This document shows, piece by piece, positions 44,301 to 52,415 of a stretch of DNA of 64,000 nucleotides. The stretch lies in assembly GCA_009693435.1 (NCBI GenBank), contig SHXF01000009.1, positions 1 to 64,000 of the forward strand, given 5' to 3'. The notes below the pieces were generated by a model. It saw only the letters and a list, made by a program, of their open reading frames with translations. It did not search any database and was not told the DNA's origin. Both the position numbers and the translations under genes were made by a program. The number at the start of each line of letters is the position of its first letter. The first letter of the stretch is position 1. The DNA is from Betaproteobacteria bacterium. GTDB taxonomy: Bacteria; Pseudomonadota; Gammaproteobacteria; Burkholderiales; SG8-39.

Positions 44301-45607
44301 TCCCAGGGACGGCTCCGCTTCAGAATGTCGAACGGGCTGTCGGTGAGACCCACCCTGGCGGAGGGATGCTCGAAGTTGGCGATGGGCGGCAAGGTGCCGT
44401 GTTGCATCGCGAGCAGTGTCTTGATCAATCCGGCGCTGCCCGCGGCGGTCAGCAGGTGGCCGATATTCGATTTCACTGCGCTCAGCACGCAGCGCGTGTT
44501 GCGCGCCGCGCTGCCCTCCCACAGCCGGACCAGGCTGTCGAATTCGACCGCATCGCCCACCGGGGTGCCGGTTGCGTGGCATTCAATCAGGTCTACCATG
44601 TCCGGTGACCAGTTGGCCTGCGCATAGGCGAGGCGCAGCGCGCGCAACTGGCCCTCGGAACTCGGCGCGAGCAGGTTTCCTTCGATGTCGTTGGACAGGC
44701 CGACGCCGCGTATCAGGGCGAGTATCCGGTCGCCGTCGCGCAGCGCGTCCTCCAGCCGTTTCAGCACCACCACCCCTGCGCCCTCGCCGACGATGAGACC
44801 GTCGCCTTTGCGATCGAACGGGGAGCAGCGTCCGCTGGGCGACAGTGCGCGCAGTTGCGAGAAACCCATCTGCGTATAGAGCGAATCGGGCCGCGACACG
44901 CCGCCCGCCAGCATGGCGCTGGCGCGATGCGCGAGCAGTTCATCGCAGGCAAGCTTGATTGCGTACAGCGACGAAGCGCAGGCCGCGTCCAGCGTGTAGC
45001 AGCTGCCGCCCAGGCCAAGCGAGCCGGCAAGCAATCCGGCAGGCAGGCCGGTGACATAGCGATTCAACGCATTGCTGCTCAGATGCGCCGGTCGCCCTTT
45101 CTGTTCAGACAGCGTGCGGCCGAAAACCTTTTGTTCGAACAGGGGCGACAGGATTTCATCGCACAGCGCGGAGGAGCCCGCGGTGGGCAGGGCGATATTC
45201 CCGAGGATGACGCCGACCTTTTCCCGTTCGAGCGTTTCAGTGCGCGCATCGGCCAGGGCGGCGCGTCCGGCGTGGATCAGCAGATGAAACATCGGATCGA
45301 GTGTCGCGGCAATTTCATGCGACAGGCCGCAGGCGAAGGGATCGGGGGCAAACCCTTCGATGAAGCAACCCCGATTCGAGAGGACCGAATCGGGCAGGCC
45401 GGCAGAGGCGCTCTGGATCAGCCTGGCATCGAGCAGCCAGCGTTCAGCGGGGACCGGACCGCAAGTGTCGCGACCCTGTTCGATGATGCGCCAGAATTCC
45501 TCGAGCGACGCCGAGCCGGGGAAGATCCCACCCATGCCGACAATGGCGATGGGCTCGGAAAATCTGCTCGCGCCGCTGCTGGACGAGCGCTCCGAATTAC
45601 TTTTCAA
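38318..45607 (-). CDS. PUFA-synthase-like megasynthase KS-CLF-AT-DH-DH (Pfa3/PfaC-like)
   Basis: 2429 residues. KS (18-465): Cys210 in DAACASSLY, His344 in HATGTPVGD, His384. CLF (487-990): the Cys position is Glu736 in VCSEETSG, so it is a chain-length-factor half. AT (1115-1450): Ser1206 in GYSLGES, PfaB-like. Linker 1470-1640. Two FabA-type dehydratase didomains: 1680-2040 (His1936 in SHFVDDRVMPG) and 2085-2425 (His2320 in AHFYQDPVVPG). Together they build and dehydrate a polyene chain with its partner. The order is that of myxobacterial Pfa3, but the terminal acyltransferase (AGPAT) is missing. The start is TTG, overlapping the previous gene by 11 bases. A DAQR tandem repeat lies in the CLF. 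Confidence 0.9.
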   Translation of the reverse strand: MKSNSERSSSSGASRFSEPIAIVGMGGIFPGSASLEEFWRIIEQGRDTCGPVPAERWLLDARLIQSASAGLPDSVLSNRGCFIEGFAPDPFACGLSHEIAATLDPMFHLLIHAGRAALADARTETLEREKVGVILGNIALPTAGSSALCDEILSPLFEQKVFGRTLSEQKGRPAHLSSNALNRYVTGLPAGLLAGSLGLGGSCYTLDAACASSLYAIKLACDELLAHRASAMLAGGVSRPDSLYTQMGFSQLRALSPSGRCSPFDRKGDGLIVGEGAGVVVLKRLEDALRDGDRILALIRGVGLSNDIEGNLLAPSSEGQLRALRLAYAQANWSPDMVDLIECHATGTPVGDAVEFDSLVRLWEGSAARNTRCVLSAVKSNIGHLLTAAGSAGLIKTLLAMQHGTLPPIANFEHPSARVGLTDSPFDILKRSRPWERRAADVPRRAAINGFGFGGINAHLLIEEFLPEQVASGAKRASPPQPVPQTEHVAIVGMAARVGRWTSLSAFQERVAGGLSDEKPAEREAWRGLASGEIRRVWGSGENRGKDSGTPFFPGYYLDDLTVPIDRFHISPRELAQMLPQQLLMLDVAKAALEDVQGDAQRDAQRDAQRDAQRDAQRDAQRNAQRDKQRNAPGHAQHPKLDSFRTGVFVGLGLDLRTTDFHFRWAMKQRAAEWAREAGLDAGSPEATQWMERLCDGAGPPLTADGTLGALGGIVASRVAREFHIGGASHAVCSEETSGLRALEVALRALQQKEIDVALAGAVDLSGDLRALLATDALRPYSRTGASTPFGMDADGAIPGEGAACVVLKRLSDAKRDGDRIYAVIRGVGTSHGASAGAHCPTPATYQMALQRAYSEADVDSSTVGLVETHGSGDREEDASEAQALSAFFGLAERATSCSLSSAKADVGHTGAASGLVSLVKASLCLFHEVIPGLRGIGNDSQALRPKLAGTHALGLPHAARHWLRDRADGPRRAGVSAMGAEGNCIHVVLEACESQHATRGAGERSEPPRLLAEALFTLSEADPQALGDELHELARLARAAADAPIEPIARRWWQSRAGRPAGPCRIALLARDARQLAHLAQLAAAPDSDASSVTGDGRERIFASDPLPRESTGKMAFVFPGSGNQFGDMGLELALQWPEVLRAQDAENARLASQMFVDRFWNGPLTPDVLSDHRALICGQVAFGTLVADLAARFGLKPDAAIGYSLGESTALFALRAWTQRDDMLNRLSKSSLFARDLAGTPQVLRDAWNLPEGEDAEWTTGLIDRSAAIAREAIGRRKDAYVLISNTPGECVIGGNRAALGEIVAALGCHWFPLQGVSTVHCALAHPLRKAYRELHRFDTTPPPGVAFYSCAWGRAYVPDRETAADAIEAQAMDTIDFPRVIRSAYEAGIRTFVEIGPGNSCSRMIGKILEGRPHFARSLAVAGPDPVAHFLRTLGQLHAAGAPVSLAMLYGEHIGEHIGERMAREAPLPSASASAAKSVTVSITGAPFSAPAIRAGMHPAPETAKVIPIRLPLPRYGNRTDEDKNAKPRDYVLQDAARRDAVLQSGFQSVIQAVSDTEQATLEAHQAYLKFSQNLSDTLALAIATQAGLLVDATAVGVALAEPESRAADPTQTTGPLNSRPGYATESEAGSPTAPAPSHAAAREIPRSLDRAACLEFGRGQVGRVLGPRYAQADTFPTRVRLPDEPLMLVDRILEIDGEPLSMTAGRVVTEHDIHPGAWYLDCGRIPTCIAVEAGQADLFLSGFLGIDFQTRGKSMYRLLDAKVLFHRGLPVAGEVIRYDIRIERFFRQGDTWLFKFSFEGTVDGAPLLTMTEGCAGFFSDAELAGGKGIVHTALDLRPAAGRRAPDWEDFVPVGVESYSSGQLDALRDGDLASCLGEAFADLPVQTPVTLPGGRMRLVHRIAHLDPVGGRFGLGIILGEADIHPDDWFLTSHFVDDRVMPGTLMFECCLHTLRVFLLRLGWIAEEGQAALEPVPGVASQLKCRGQVLATTRLVRYEISIKEIGYDPEPYVLADALMYADGKAIVEITNMSLRYAGATRETFRALWAAAAEPALKAGVKRAIFDSARILAFATGKPSDAFGEPYRIFDAGRIIARLPGPPYQFLDRITDIRAEPWKILPGGEIEAQYDVPPDAWYFSDNRQQDMPFAVVLEIALQPCGWLAAYMGSALTSDVDVSFRNLGGSATQFARILPDAGALSIRVKLTRASSSAGMIIQFFDYEVRARRGLIYRGDTYFGFFPKAALLKQEGLKDARRYAPAAAELARGRSLDFPHAAPFPGGRLRMLDRIECWIADGGPEGLGFIRATRRVVPDEWFFRAHFYQDPVVPGSLGLESFLQLLKFIATERWGSSAETRFETVATDERHEWTYRGQVIPGDREVTVEAVVTAVDNSRRQIRADGYLSVDGRVIYAMKDFTLRLDDSPTAIAKP
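43712..43813 (-). repeat. Coding 12-bp tandem repeat (Asp-Ala-Gln-Arg) in the CLF domain
   Basis: Residues 599-632 of the megasynthase are about eight units of DAQR with variants NAQR and DKQR, encoded by a 12-base repeat. They lie between two segments of the CLF fold, probably in a surface loop. The length can change without shifting the frame. Confidence 0.9.
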
Positions 45608-48600
45608 GCTTCAGCTGGTTCAAGCGGAAGGCGTCGTGGAGGTTGGCGTCTACGACACATTCGCAGCCGTCGGCGGACGCCAGCAGGTTTCCCTGCCGGT
45701 CGAGAAACTCGATGCTTGCCACGGCCATTGCGGTGATGCCCAGCGCCACGGCGATGACCACGCGGCAGCCGCCCTTGGGGAAGGCTGCGACGAACTGGCG
45801 GTAACGCGCCAGCGCGCTCGGCAGCGAGGGCGCGCCCCTGTGGAGGGTGCTCCAGAGGATCATCATCTGGAACGCACTGTCGAGCGCGAGCGGGTCGGCG
45901 ATCCAGGTGCCGCGCAAGGGGTAGCGCATCCACGTCTTTGGAGACGGCGCGGCTTTGACGGTGGCGGCCACACCTTGCACGGCGCAACCTTCGACGCTTT
46001 CTATGCCATGCAGTTCAGTGCCGTGGAACAGCACCCCGCGCGTATAGGCATCGGTGAATCCGCCTCCCGAGAGGTTGTTCAACACGGGCGCGGGCGCGGC
46101 GGGCAGTTGCTCGGCGGTGAGCAGCACGTCGGCCTCGGCGTGGAGAATCTGGCGATCGCCTTTGTGGCTGATCATGCGCACCGGTACCAGCAGCAGGTTG
46201 GCGCGCGGCGTTACCGCGCCGGCGAGCAGGCTGACCATGACCGACTGCTGCGGCTCCAGCACGATGCCTTTGAGCACCTTGAAATTGTCCAGTCCGTGAA
46301 ACGCCATGCCCGGACTGCCGTGGAGCGCGGCCTGTGCCAGCCATTCGACCATCAGCGCGGCCGGCAGCACGGCGCGGCCATTGATCACGTGGGACTCCAG
46401 GCAAGGCAGCGCCTTCACGCTGACTTCGCGCTCGAAGGCGAGGCTGGTCGCTACGGGTGCAGCGGGCGCAGCGGGCGCAGCGGATGCAGCGGGCGCCACC
46501 GGTTCTTGCGTCGGCGCAGGCTCAGATGCGGGTGGCGCGGCAAGCGCAAGCACTTCAACAAAGCCTGCCTCGGTCGAACCGAGTTCCCGGACCAGAAACT
46601 CTCCCCCCGCAGCCGGTGCTATCAGCCCTACGCCCTCCTGCTCGAACAGTTTCACCAGTCCGGGCGTTACCATGCCGCCGTTCCAGGGACCCCAATTGAT
46701 CGACACGACACGGCAACCCGTTCGGCGGCGCGACTCCACCTGGGCCAGCTTGTTCAGGACTTCATTGGCCGCAGCATAGTCCGCCTGGCCGATCCGGCCG
46801 AAACGACCGGTATAGGAGGAGAACAGCGCCATGACTTTCAGCTCGTCCTGCGAGAGCGCGGCCAGCAGGTTCTGCAGGCCGGTCACTTTGGTGAGATAGA
46901 CCGAATCGAACTGCTGCTCGGTCTTGTCTTCGATGCGGCGATCGGCCAGCACGCCCGCGCCGTGAACCAGTCCGCGAATTGCGCCGTGGCGTTCGCGGAT
47001 TTCACCGATGACCCGTGCCACCTCAGCGCCGTCGCGCACATCGACGGATCGATAGATGGCCACCGCGCCGGCCGCTTCCAGCCGGCTCATTTGCGCCTTG
47101 ATTTCACGACGCGCGAGCAGCTCCAGGTATTTCGATTCCACCACTTTCGGCGTGCCGCTTCCGTTCAGGCGGGAGAAGAATGCCTTTTTGATCTCCGCTT
47201 CGGTGTGCAGTGATTGCAGCCACTCGGGTTCGGTTTCGGCAAGCTGGGTGCGGCCGAATAACACCAGCGTGGGGCGAAAAGCCCGGGCGAGCGCAAGTGC
47301 TGCGTCGCCGGTGACACCACGGGCGCCGCCGGTGACGATCACCACGTCCCGCTCATCGATCGGCTGCCGCGTGCCTTGCTGCGGCGCGGCGGCGAGCGCC
47401 ACATCGAGCGTGATCCGGTTGCGTCCGGACAAACCGACTTCAATCGGGCCAAGCTTGAACATTTCGTCCGCGATCTGCGCGGCGATCCGGGTGGTCTGGC
47501 CTGCTCCGGGATGAATGTCCATGGCCTTGCAGCGGACTTCCGGCCATTCGCGTTGCGCGGTTTTTACCAGACCCGCGAGCCCGCCGCTGATCGCGTCGCT
47601 GTTGCTGCCCAGTTCACCGAAGCCGAACGCGCCGTCTAGCCGGGACACGGTGGCGAGAATCGCTGCGCCGGCGCCGCCCGCTTTGCGCAGGGACGGCGCG
47701 GCAAGCTTGATGAGGCGAAATGCGTGCTTGAGGAACGTCTCGTCGCTGCCGGCTGCGGGGGCAAGTATGACAAGCGCGTGAGGCAGGTCTGCGCAGGTGC
47801 TGAAAAAATTCTGGCGCATGTCACCGCGATGCACGATCAGGCCGCGCGCGCGCAGGCGCTCCTCTATGCGCCGGGACAGCGCCGATCCGTCTTCTGTCAG
47901 CCACACATGCGCGCCGGCGGGCAGGCTGATGGTTTCCCGATTTTCGTCGTCAGCGAGCGCCAGCGGCCGCACGCTTTGCCGCAGCACCTGCGGCGGTGCG
48001 TCCGGGGCGGACGCAACCGGTGGCGAAGCCGGGGCCATCGGTGTTATTGGTGTCATGTCGGCAGCGGGACCGGTGTCTGGCAGAACCGGATCGTCGGTCA
48101 GAAAATCGACAACCTGTTGCAGGGTCTGTAGCGACCCCAGATGTTCCGGTTTGATTTCGGGCGAACCCGGCAACAGGCCGCGCAGCGCTGCCATGATTTC
48201 GACGCGCTTGATGGAGTCGATGCCGAGGTCGGAATCCATGCCCATCTGCAAATTCAGCATCTCGACCGGGTAGCCGGTTTTTTCCGCTACCACGGCGAGC
48301 ACGGTCGCGCTGATCAGCGGGCCGCCTTCAGGATGGGGTGCGTCCGTCGCAGCAGGCGCTGCGGGAACAGCCACGGGGATAGCCGCAGTTTCGTTTCCCT
48401 CTTCGGTGCCCTCATTGCCCGCGAGAAACGCAACGACTTGTTCCAGCGTCTGCAGCGACCCCAGGTGTTCCGGTTTGATTTCGGGCGAGTCGGGCAGCAG
48501 GCCGCGCAACGCCGCCATGATTTCGACGCGCTTGATGGAGTCGATGCCGAGGTCGGAATCCATGCCCATTTCCAGATTCAGCATCTCGACGGGATAGCCG

Positions 48601-51600
48601 GTCTTTTCCGCGACCACGGTCAGAACCGCCGCGCTGATTCGCGCACGGCCGGCGTGGACATCCACGACGGCGGATGCGCCGGCGGGGATGGCCGCAGTTT
48701 CGTTGTCCACAGTGTCGTTGTCCACATTGTCGTTGCCGACTTCTGTGCCCTCGTTGCTCGCAAGAAATGCCACGACTTGTTCCAGCGTCTGCAGTGAGCC
48801 AAGGTGTTCCGGCTTGATTTCCGGCGCATCGGGCATCCGGCCGCGCAGTGCGGCCATGATCTCGACGCGCTTGATGGAATCGATGCCGAGGTCGGCGTCC
48901 ATGCCCATGCCGAGGGTCAGCATCTCGACCGGATAGCCGGTTTTCTCCGACACGACTTCGAGTACGGCTTGCTCATAGCGGTTGCGGTCGGAAGCGGCAG
49001 CAGTCTGGACGGCGCGCGTTTGCAGCGGGATTGAATGTGCCGTGGCGGAACGATGGTCGGCGTGCGCAGGCGGCGGGTCTTCGCGCCACATCGCCGCCCG
49101 TTCGTCGCGAACGTACGCCGGAACGTACGCGCTGCGATCGACTGCGGGTGCCGGCACGCTGGATGGTGTCGCAAGGGGCATGCCAGCAAGGGGCGTGGCA
49201 GCAAGGGGCGTGGCAGCGACGGCCGGGGCCGAATCACCCGGGCCGACGCGCAGATTGAGCAAGGCATGTAGGGTGCGCCGCGCGGATTCCTGGCCTTCGA
49301 GGAACTGCTTGTGCAGTTGCGCCGTCTGCTCCTGCAGGCGTTGCAGGGCGAGTATGCCCTCCTGCGTGGCGCGCAATGCGGCGGGCATGGATTCTGGTTT
49401 ACTGGATGTCGCAGGCGCGAAGGGCGGGGTAACTGATGGCTGGGTTGAAGATCCTGCCGGCTGCGTCACGGAAGACAGGCTGTCCAGCGGGGCAACCGGG
49501 CGCGCTGCCAAGACCGGCGACAGCAGCGCAGGCGCGGGCGTTGCCGCGGGGGCCGCCAGCGGCGGGCGGACTGCATGCGGCGCGCGGTAATTTGCGCCGG
49601 AAAGCTGCATGGTCAAGGCAGGCTTTCCGGCCTTTCTTGCCTCGGCGGGCGCCGGCGCGTTCTCCCACTTCGCCAGATTCACCTCGTGGCCCAGCGACGC
49701 AAGCCGGCCGAGCGCGAGCGCGAGGTCGAAGGTGCCGGAGCGGTTCCCCCGCGATGCGTCCAGCGCAATGGTTTCCACGTCGCGGCCCGGCAGGATGGAC
49801 TGCACCAGGTCGCTCAGCACATGTCCGGGGCCCACTTCGATGAAGGTGCGCACGCCATCGGCGTGCATCGCTTCAACCTGCTCCATGAAGTTCACCGGCC
49901 GGACGATCTGGCTGGCGAGCAGTTCGCGCGCCTGCTTCGCCGCCTTGGGATATTCGCGGCCGGTGGCGTTGGCATAGACCGGCATCTCGCCTTTCGCGAA
50001 TGCGATGGCTTCGAGCGCCTCGGCAAACGGCGCCCGCGCATCGGCCACCAGCGGACTGTGAAATGCCGCCGCCACCTGCAGCACGCGCGAGCGTATCGAC
50101 CGCGCGCTCAGCTTGCCGGCGGCCGCTTCGATGTTCTCCATGGTGCCGGCGAGTACGTGCTGTTTGGGCGAATTGCGGTTTGCGACCACCAGCGGGCTCT
50201 CGTCTTCGCGCAGGAAATTCAGCACGGTCTCTTCATCGGCCTGCACCGCGAGCATCGCGCCACGGTCGACGTCGCCGTTTTTTCTGGCCATGAGCCGGCC
50301 ACGCAGATTGGAGAGCTGGTGCAATGCGTCCGGCGTGATCCTTCCCGCGCCGCACAGCGCGAGCAACTCGCCATAGCTGTGGCCGCAGGCGGCTTCGGCG
50401 GTGACGCCGAAATAATTCAGCACATTGAATGCGCCGATGCTCACCGCGCCCAGCGCCGGCTGGGTGATGTCGGTCGATTTGAGCGCTTCCTCCTGCCGGG
50501 CGCGCGCGTCATCGGAGAACACCGGGTGCGGATAGATGAAGTCGCTCAGCCGCTCTGCGCCTGGCTGCGCATGTTCGCGCGCAAAGGCGCGATCGGCATC
50601 GGACAGCGCGTCCAGCATGCCGGGAAACTGGCAGGCGAGGTCGCGCAGCATGCCGGGGTATTGCGAACCTTGTCCGGGGAACAGCGCGCCCAGCTTGCCA
50701 TGGCGTTTTCCGGAACCGAACGCGATCCCCGACGGCGAGGTCCAGGATCGCTTTTCCGGATTTTTTTCCAGCATCTTGAGCGCGGCACCCTTCAGGCTCG
50801 CGCGGTCGGACTCGCTGCTCACGACCATCAGCAGACGGAAGTTTTCGGTGTGCCGGAATCGCTGGCGCGACAGACCTGCCGCGGCCCTGAAGTCAATCCA
50901 GGAAGAATCCATCCGGAACGCGTTGATCTGCGCCACCAGATCGTCGAAGCGCTCGCTGCTGAAGGCGGCAATCTCGACGTCGCCGTCCCAATCCACTTCA
51001 GCCTTGGCGGGGTCATGCTCTTCGAGGACGCAATGAAAATTCGTTCCACCGAACCCGAGCGCGCTGACACCGGCGCGACGCGGGTGTGTCGCGTCTGGCA
51101 GCCAGGGGCGTTTGCTGGTGTTGAGATAAAACGGCGAACTTCCCGGCGCCACCTCGTCGATCGGCTGGTTGATCTTGATCGTCGGCGGGAGGACTTTCCG
51201 GTGCAGCGCCAGCGCCGCCTTGATGATTCCGGCCACGCCCGCCGCGGCCTTGGTGTGGCCGATCTGCGACTTCACCGAGCCGAGCGCGCACCAGGAGCGG
51301 GACTGCTGCGCGGAGCGAAAGACTGCCGTCAGGGACGAGAGCTCGGTGGCATCGCCGACTTTCGTGCCGGTGCCATGCGCTTCGACGAGTTCTATGGTTT
51401 CCGGCGCCACGCCGGCATTTTCGTAGGCGCGCCGCAGCGCAAGCATCTGGCCTTCCGCGCGCGGCGCGTAAATCGCGCTGCTGCGGCCGTCGCTGGACGA
51501 GCCGGTGCCTTTCAGCACCGCGTAAATCCGGTCGCCGTCGCGCTCGGCATCGGCCAGGCGTTTGAGCACCAGCAATCCCAGTCCCTCGCCGAGTACCGTG

Positions 51601-52415
51601 CCGTCGCAGTCGCGGTCGAATGGCTTCGCATCGCCCGTGGGCGAGAGCGCCGGGGTCTTGCTGAAGCACATGTACATGAAGATGTCGTTGAAGGTATCCA
51701 CGCCGCCGGTGATGACCATGTCGGTGCGTCCGGTGGCCAGTTCCATGCCGGCGAGATGAATTGCCGCCAGCGAACTCGCGCAGGCGGCGTCCACGACGCA
51801 ATTCGTTCCACCCAGGTCGAGGCGGCTTGCGATGCGGCCGGCGGCCACGTTGCCCAGCAGGCCGGGAAAGGAATTTTCCTGCCAGCCGACGTAGGAATCG
51901 GAAATCCGCTGCACCACATCTTCGGCGACGGCGGGCTCGACTCCTGCCTCCTTCAGCGCCTTGCGCCAGTGGGGATGGCCGAGCCGCGCGCCCAGCGGAA
52001 TGACCAGTTCCAGCGCGCCCGTGACACCGAGGATGACGCTGGTGCGATCGTGATCGTATTCACGGCCCGGGACATTGCCGGCCGCGTAGCCGGCGTCTGC
52101 GAGCGCCCGGTGCGCCGCGACCAGGCTGAGCAACTGCGTCGTGTCCGTGGCCTCGATGTCCTTCGGCGCGATGCCGAAATCCATCGGGTTGAAATCGACG
52201 GGCGAGATGAATCCGCCGCGTTGCGCATAGGTGCGATCGGGAGATTTCGGATCCGGGTCGAAGTAGTCGGCGGCGTTCCAGTGCGAATCGGCGGGTATCG
52301 GCGTGATCGCGTCCACGCCGTTCTTGATGTTGGCCCAGTACGTTTGCAGGTCGCCTGCTTTGGGAAACAGGCAACTGATGCCGACAATGGCGAGGGGGCA
52401 ATTATTGCTGCTCAT
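45597..52415 (-). CDS. PUFA-synthase-like megasynthase KS-MAT-ACPx3-KR-DH (Pfa2/PfaA-like)
   Basis: 2272 residues. KS (8-465): Cys212 in DAACASSLA, His347, His387. Malonyl-type AT (575-875): Ser680 in GHSYGEL, His786. A long Pro/Ala linker precedes three ACPs with LGIDSIKR attachment sites at Ser1180, Ser1293 and Ser1401. KR (about 1500-1945): VTGGARGVTG, then SSYTGRFGRIGQADYAAANE with Tyr1880. C-terminal PKS-type DH (1995-2265): His2009 in SHVINGRAVLP and Asp2179 in DPLALDSAF. The order matches Pfa2 of myxobacteria; marine PfaA lacks the final DH and has more ACPs. The ATG overlaps the reductase stop by four bases. The ACPs need the PPTase at the end of the cluster. Confidence 0.92.
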   Translation of the reverse strand: MSSNNCPLAIVGISCLFPKAGDLQTYWANIKNGVDAITPIPADSHWNAADYFDPDPKSPDRTYAQRGGFISPVDFNPMDFGIAPKDIEATDTTQLLSLVAAHRALADAGYAAGNVPGREYDHDRTSVILGVTGALELVIPLGARLGHPHWRKALKEAGVEPAVAEDVVQRISDSYVGWQENSFPGLLGNVAAGRIASRLDLGGTNCVVDAACASSLAAIHLAGMELATGRTDMVITGGVDTFNDIFMYMCFSKTPALSPTGDAKPFDRDCDGTVLGEGLGLLVLKRLADAERDGDRIYAVLKGTGSSSDGRSSAIYAPRAEGQMLALRRAYENAGVAPETIELVEAHGTGTKVGDATELSSLTAVFRSAQQSRSWCALGSVKSQIGHTKAAAGVAGIIKAALALHRKVLPPTIKINQPIDEVAPGSSPFYLNTSKRPWLPDATHPRRAGVSALGFGGTNFHCVLEEHDPAKAEVDWDGDVEIAAFSSERFDDLVAQINAFRMDSSWIDFRAAAGLSRQRFRHTENFRLLMVVSSESDRASLKGAALKMLEKNPEKRSWTSPSGIAFGSGKRHGKLGALFPGQGSQYPGMLRDLACQFPGMLDALSDADRAFAREHAQPGAERLSDFIYPHPVFSDDARARQEEALKSTDITQPALGAVSIGAFNVLNYFGVTAEAACGHSYGELLALCGAGRITPDALHQLSNLRGRLMARKNGDVDRGAMLAVQADEETVLNFLREDESPLVVANRNSPKQHVLAGTMENIEAAAGKLSARSIRSRVLQVAAAFHSPLVADARAPFAEALEAIAFAKGEMPVYANATGREYPKAAKQARELLASQIVRPVNFMEQVEAMHADGVRTFIEVGPGHVLSDLVQSILPGRDVETIALDASRGNRSGTFDLALALGRLASLGHEVNLAKWENAPAPAEARKAGKPALTMQLSGANYRAPHAVRPPLAAPAATPAPALLSPVLAARPVAPLDSLSSVTQPAGSSTQPSVTPPFAPATSSKPESMPAALRATQEGILALQRLQEQTAQLHKQFLEGQESARRTLHALLNLRVGPGDSAPAVAATPLAATPLAGMPLATPSSVPAPAVDRSAYVPAYVRDERAAMWREDPPPAHADHRSATAHSIPLQTRAVQTAAASDRNRYEQAVLEVVSEKTGYPVEMLTLGMGMDADLGIDSIKRVEIMAALRGRMPDAPEIKPEHLGSLQTLEQVVAFLASNEGTEVGNDNVDNDTVDNETAAIPAGASAVVDVHAGRARISAAVLTVVAEKTGYPVEMLNLEMGMDSDLGIDSIKRVEIMAALRGLLPDSPEIKPEHLGSLQTLEQVVAFLAGNEGTEEGNETAAIPVAVPAAPAATDAPHPEGGPLISATVLAVVAEKTGYPVEMLNLQMGMDSDLGIDSIKRVEIMAALRGLLPGSPEIKPEHLGSLQTLQQVVDFLTDDPVLPDTGPAADMTPITPMAPASPPVASAPDAPPQVLRQSVRPLALADDENRETISLPAGAHVWLTEDGSALSRRIEERLRARGLIVHRGDMRQNFFSTCADLPHALVILAPAAGSDETFLKHAFRLIKLAAPSLRKAGGAGAAILATVSRLDGAFGFGELGSNSDAISGGLAGLVKTAQREWPEVRCKAMDIHPGAGQTTRIAAQIADEMFKLGPIEVGLSGRNRITLDVALAAAPQQGTRQPIDERDVVIVTGGARGVTGDAALALARAFRPTLVLFGRTQLAETEPEWLQSLHTEAEIKKAFFSRLNGSGTPKVVESKYLELLARREIKAQMSRLEAAGAVAIYRSVDVRDGAEVARVIGEIRERHGAIRGLVHGAGVLADRRIEDKTEQQFDSVYLTKVTGLQNLLAALSQDELKVMALFSSYTGRFGRIGQADYAAANEVLNKLAQVESRRRTGCRVVSINWGPWNGGMVTPGLVKLFEQEGVGLIAPAAGGEFLVRELGSTEAGFVEVLALAAPPASEPAPTQEPVAPAASAAPAAPAAPVATSLAFEREVSVKALPCLESHVINGRAVLPAALMVEWLAQAALHGSPGMAFHGLDNFKVLKGIVLEPQQSVMVSLLAGAVTPRANLLLVPVRMISHKGDRQILHAEADVLLTAEQLPAAPAPVLNNLSGGGFTDAYTRGVLFHGTELHGIESVEGCAVQGVAATVKAAPSPKTWMRYPLRGTWIADPLALDSAFQMMILWSTLHRGAPSLPSALARYRQFVAAFPKGGCRVVIAVALGITAMAVASIEFLDRQGNLLASADGCECVVDANLHDAFRLNQLKLEK

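Noticed and set aside
38318..45607. Type II aromatic polyketide KS/CLF system
   Set aside because: The KS-CLF pair is fused to an AT and two FabA-like dehydratase didomains and is paired with a PfaD reductase, which is the PUFA-synthase arrangement.
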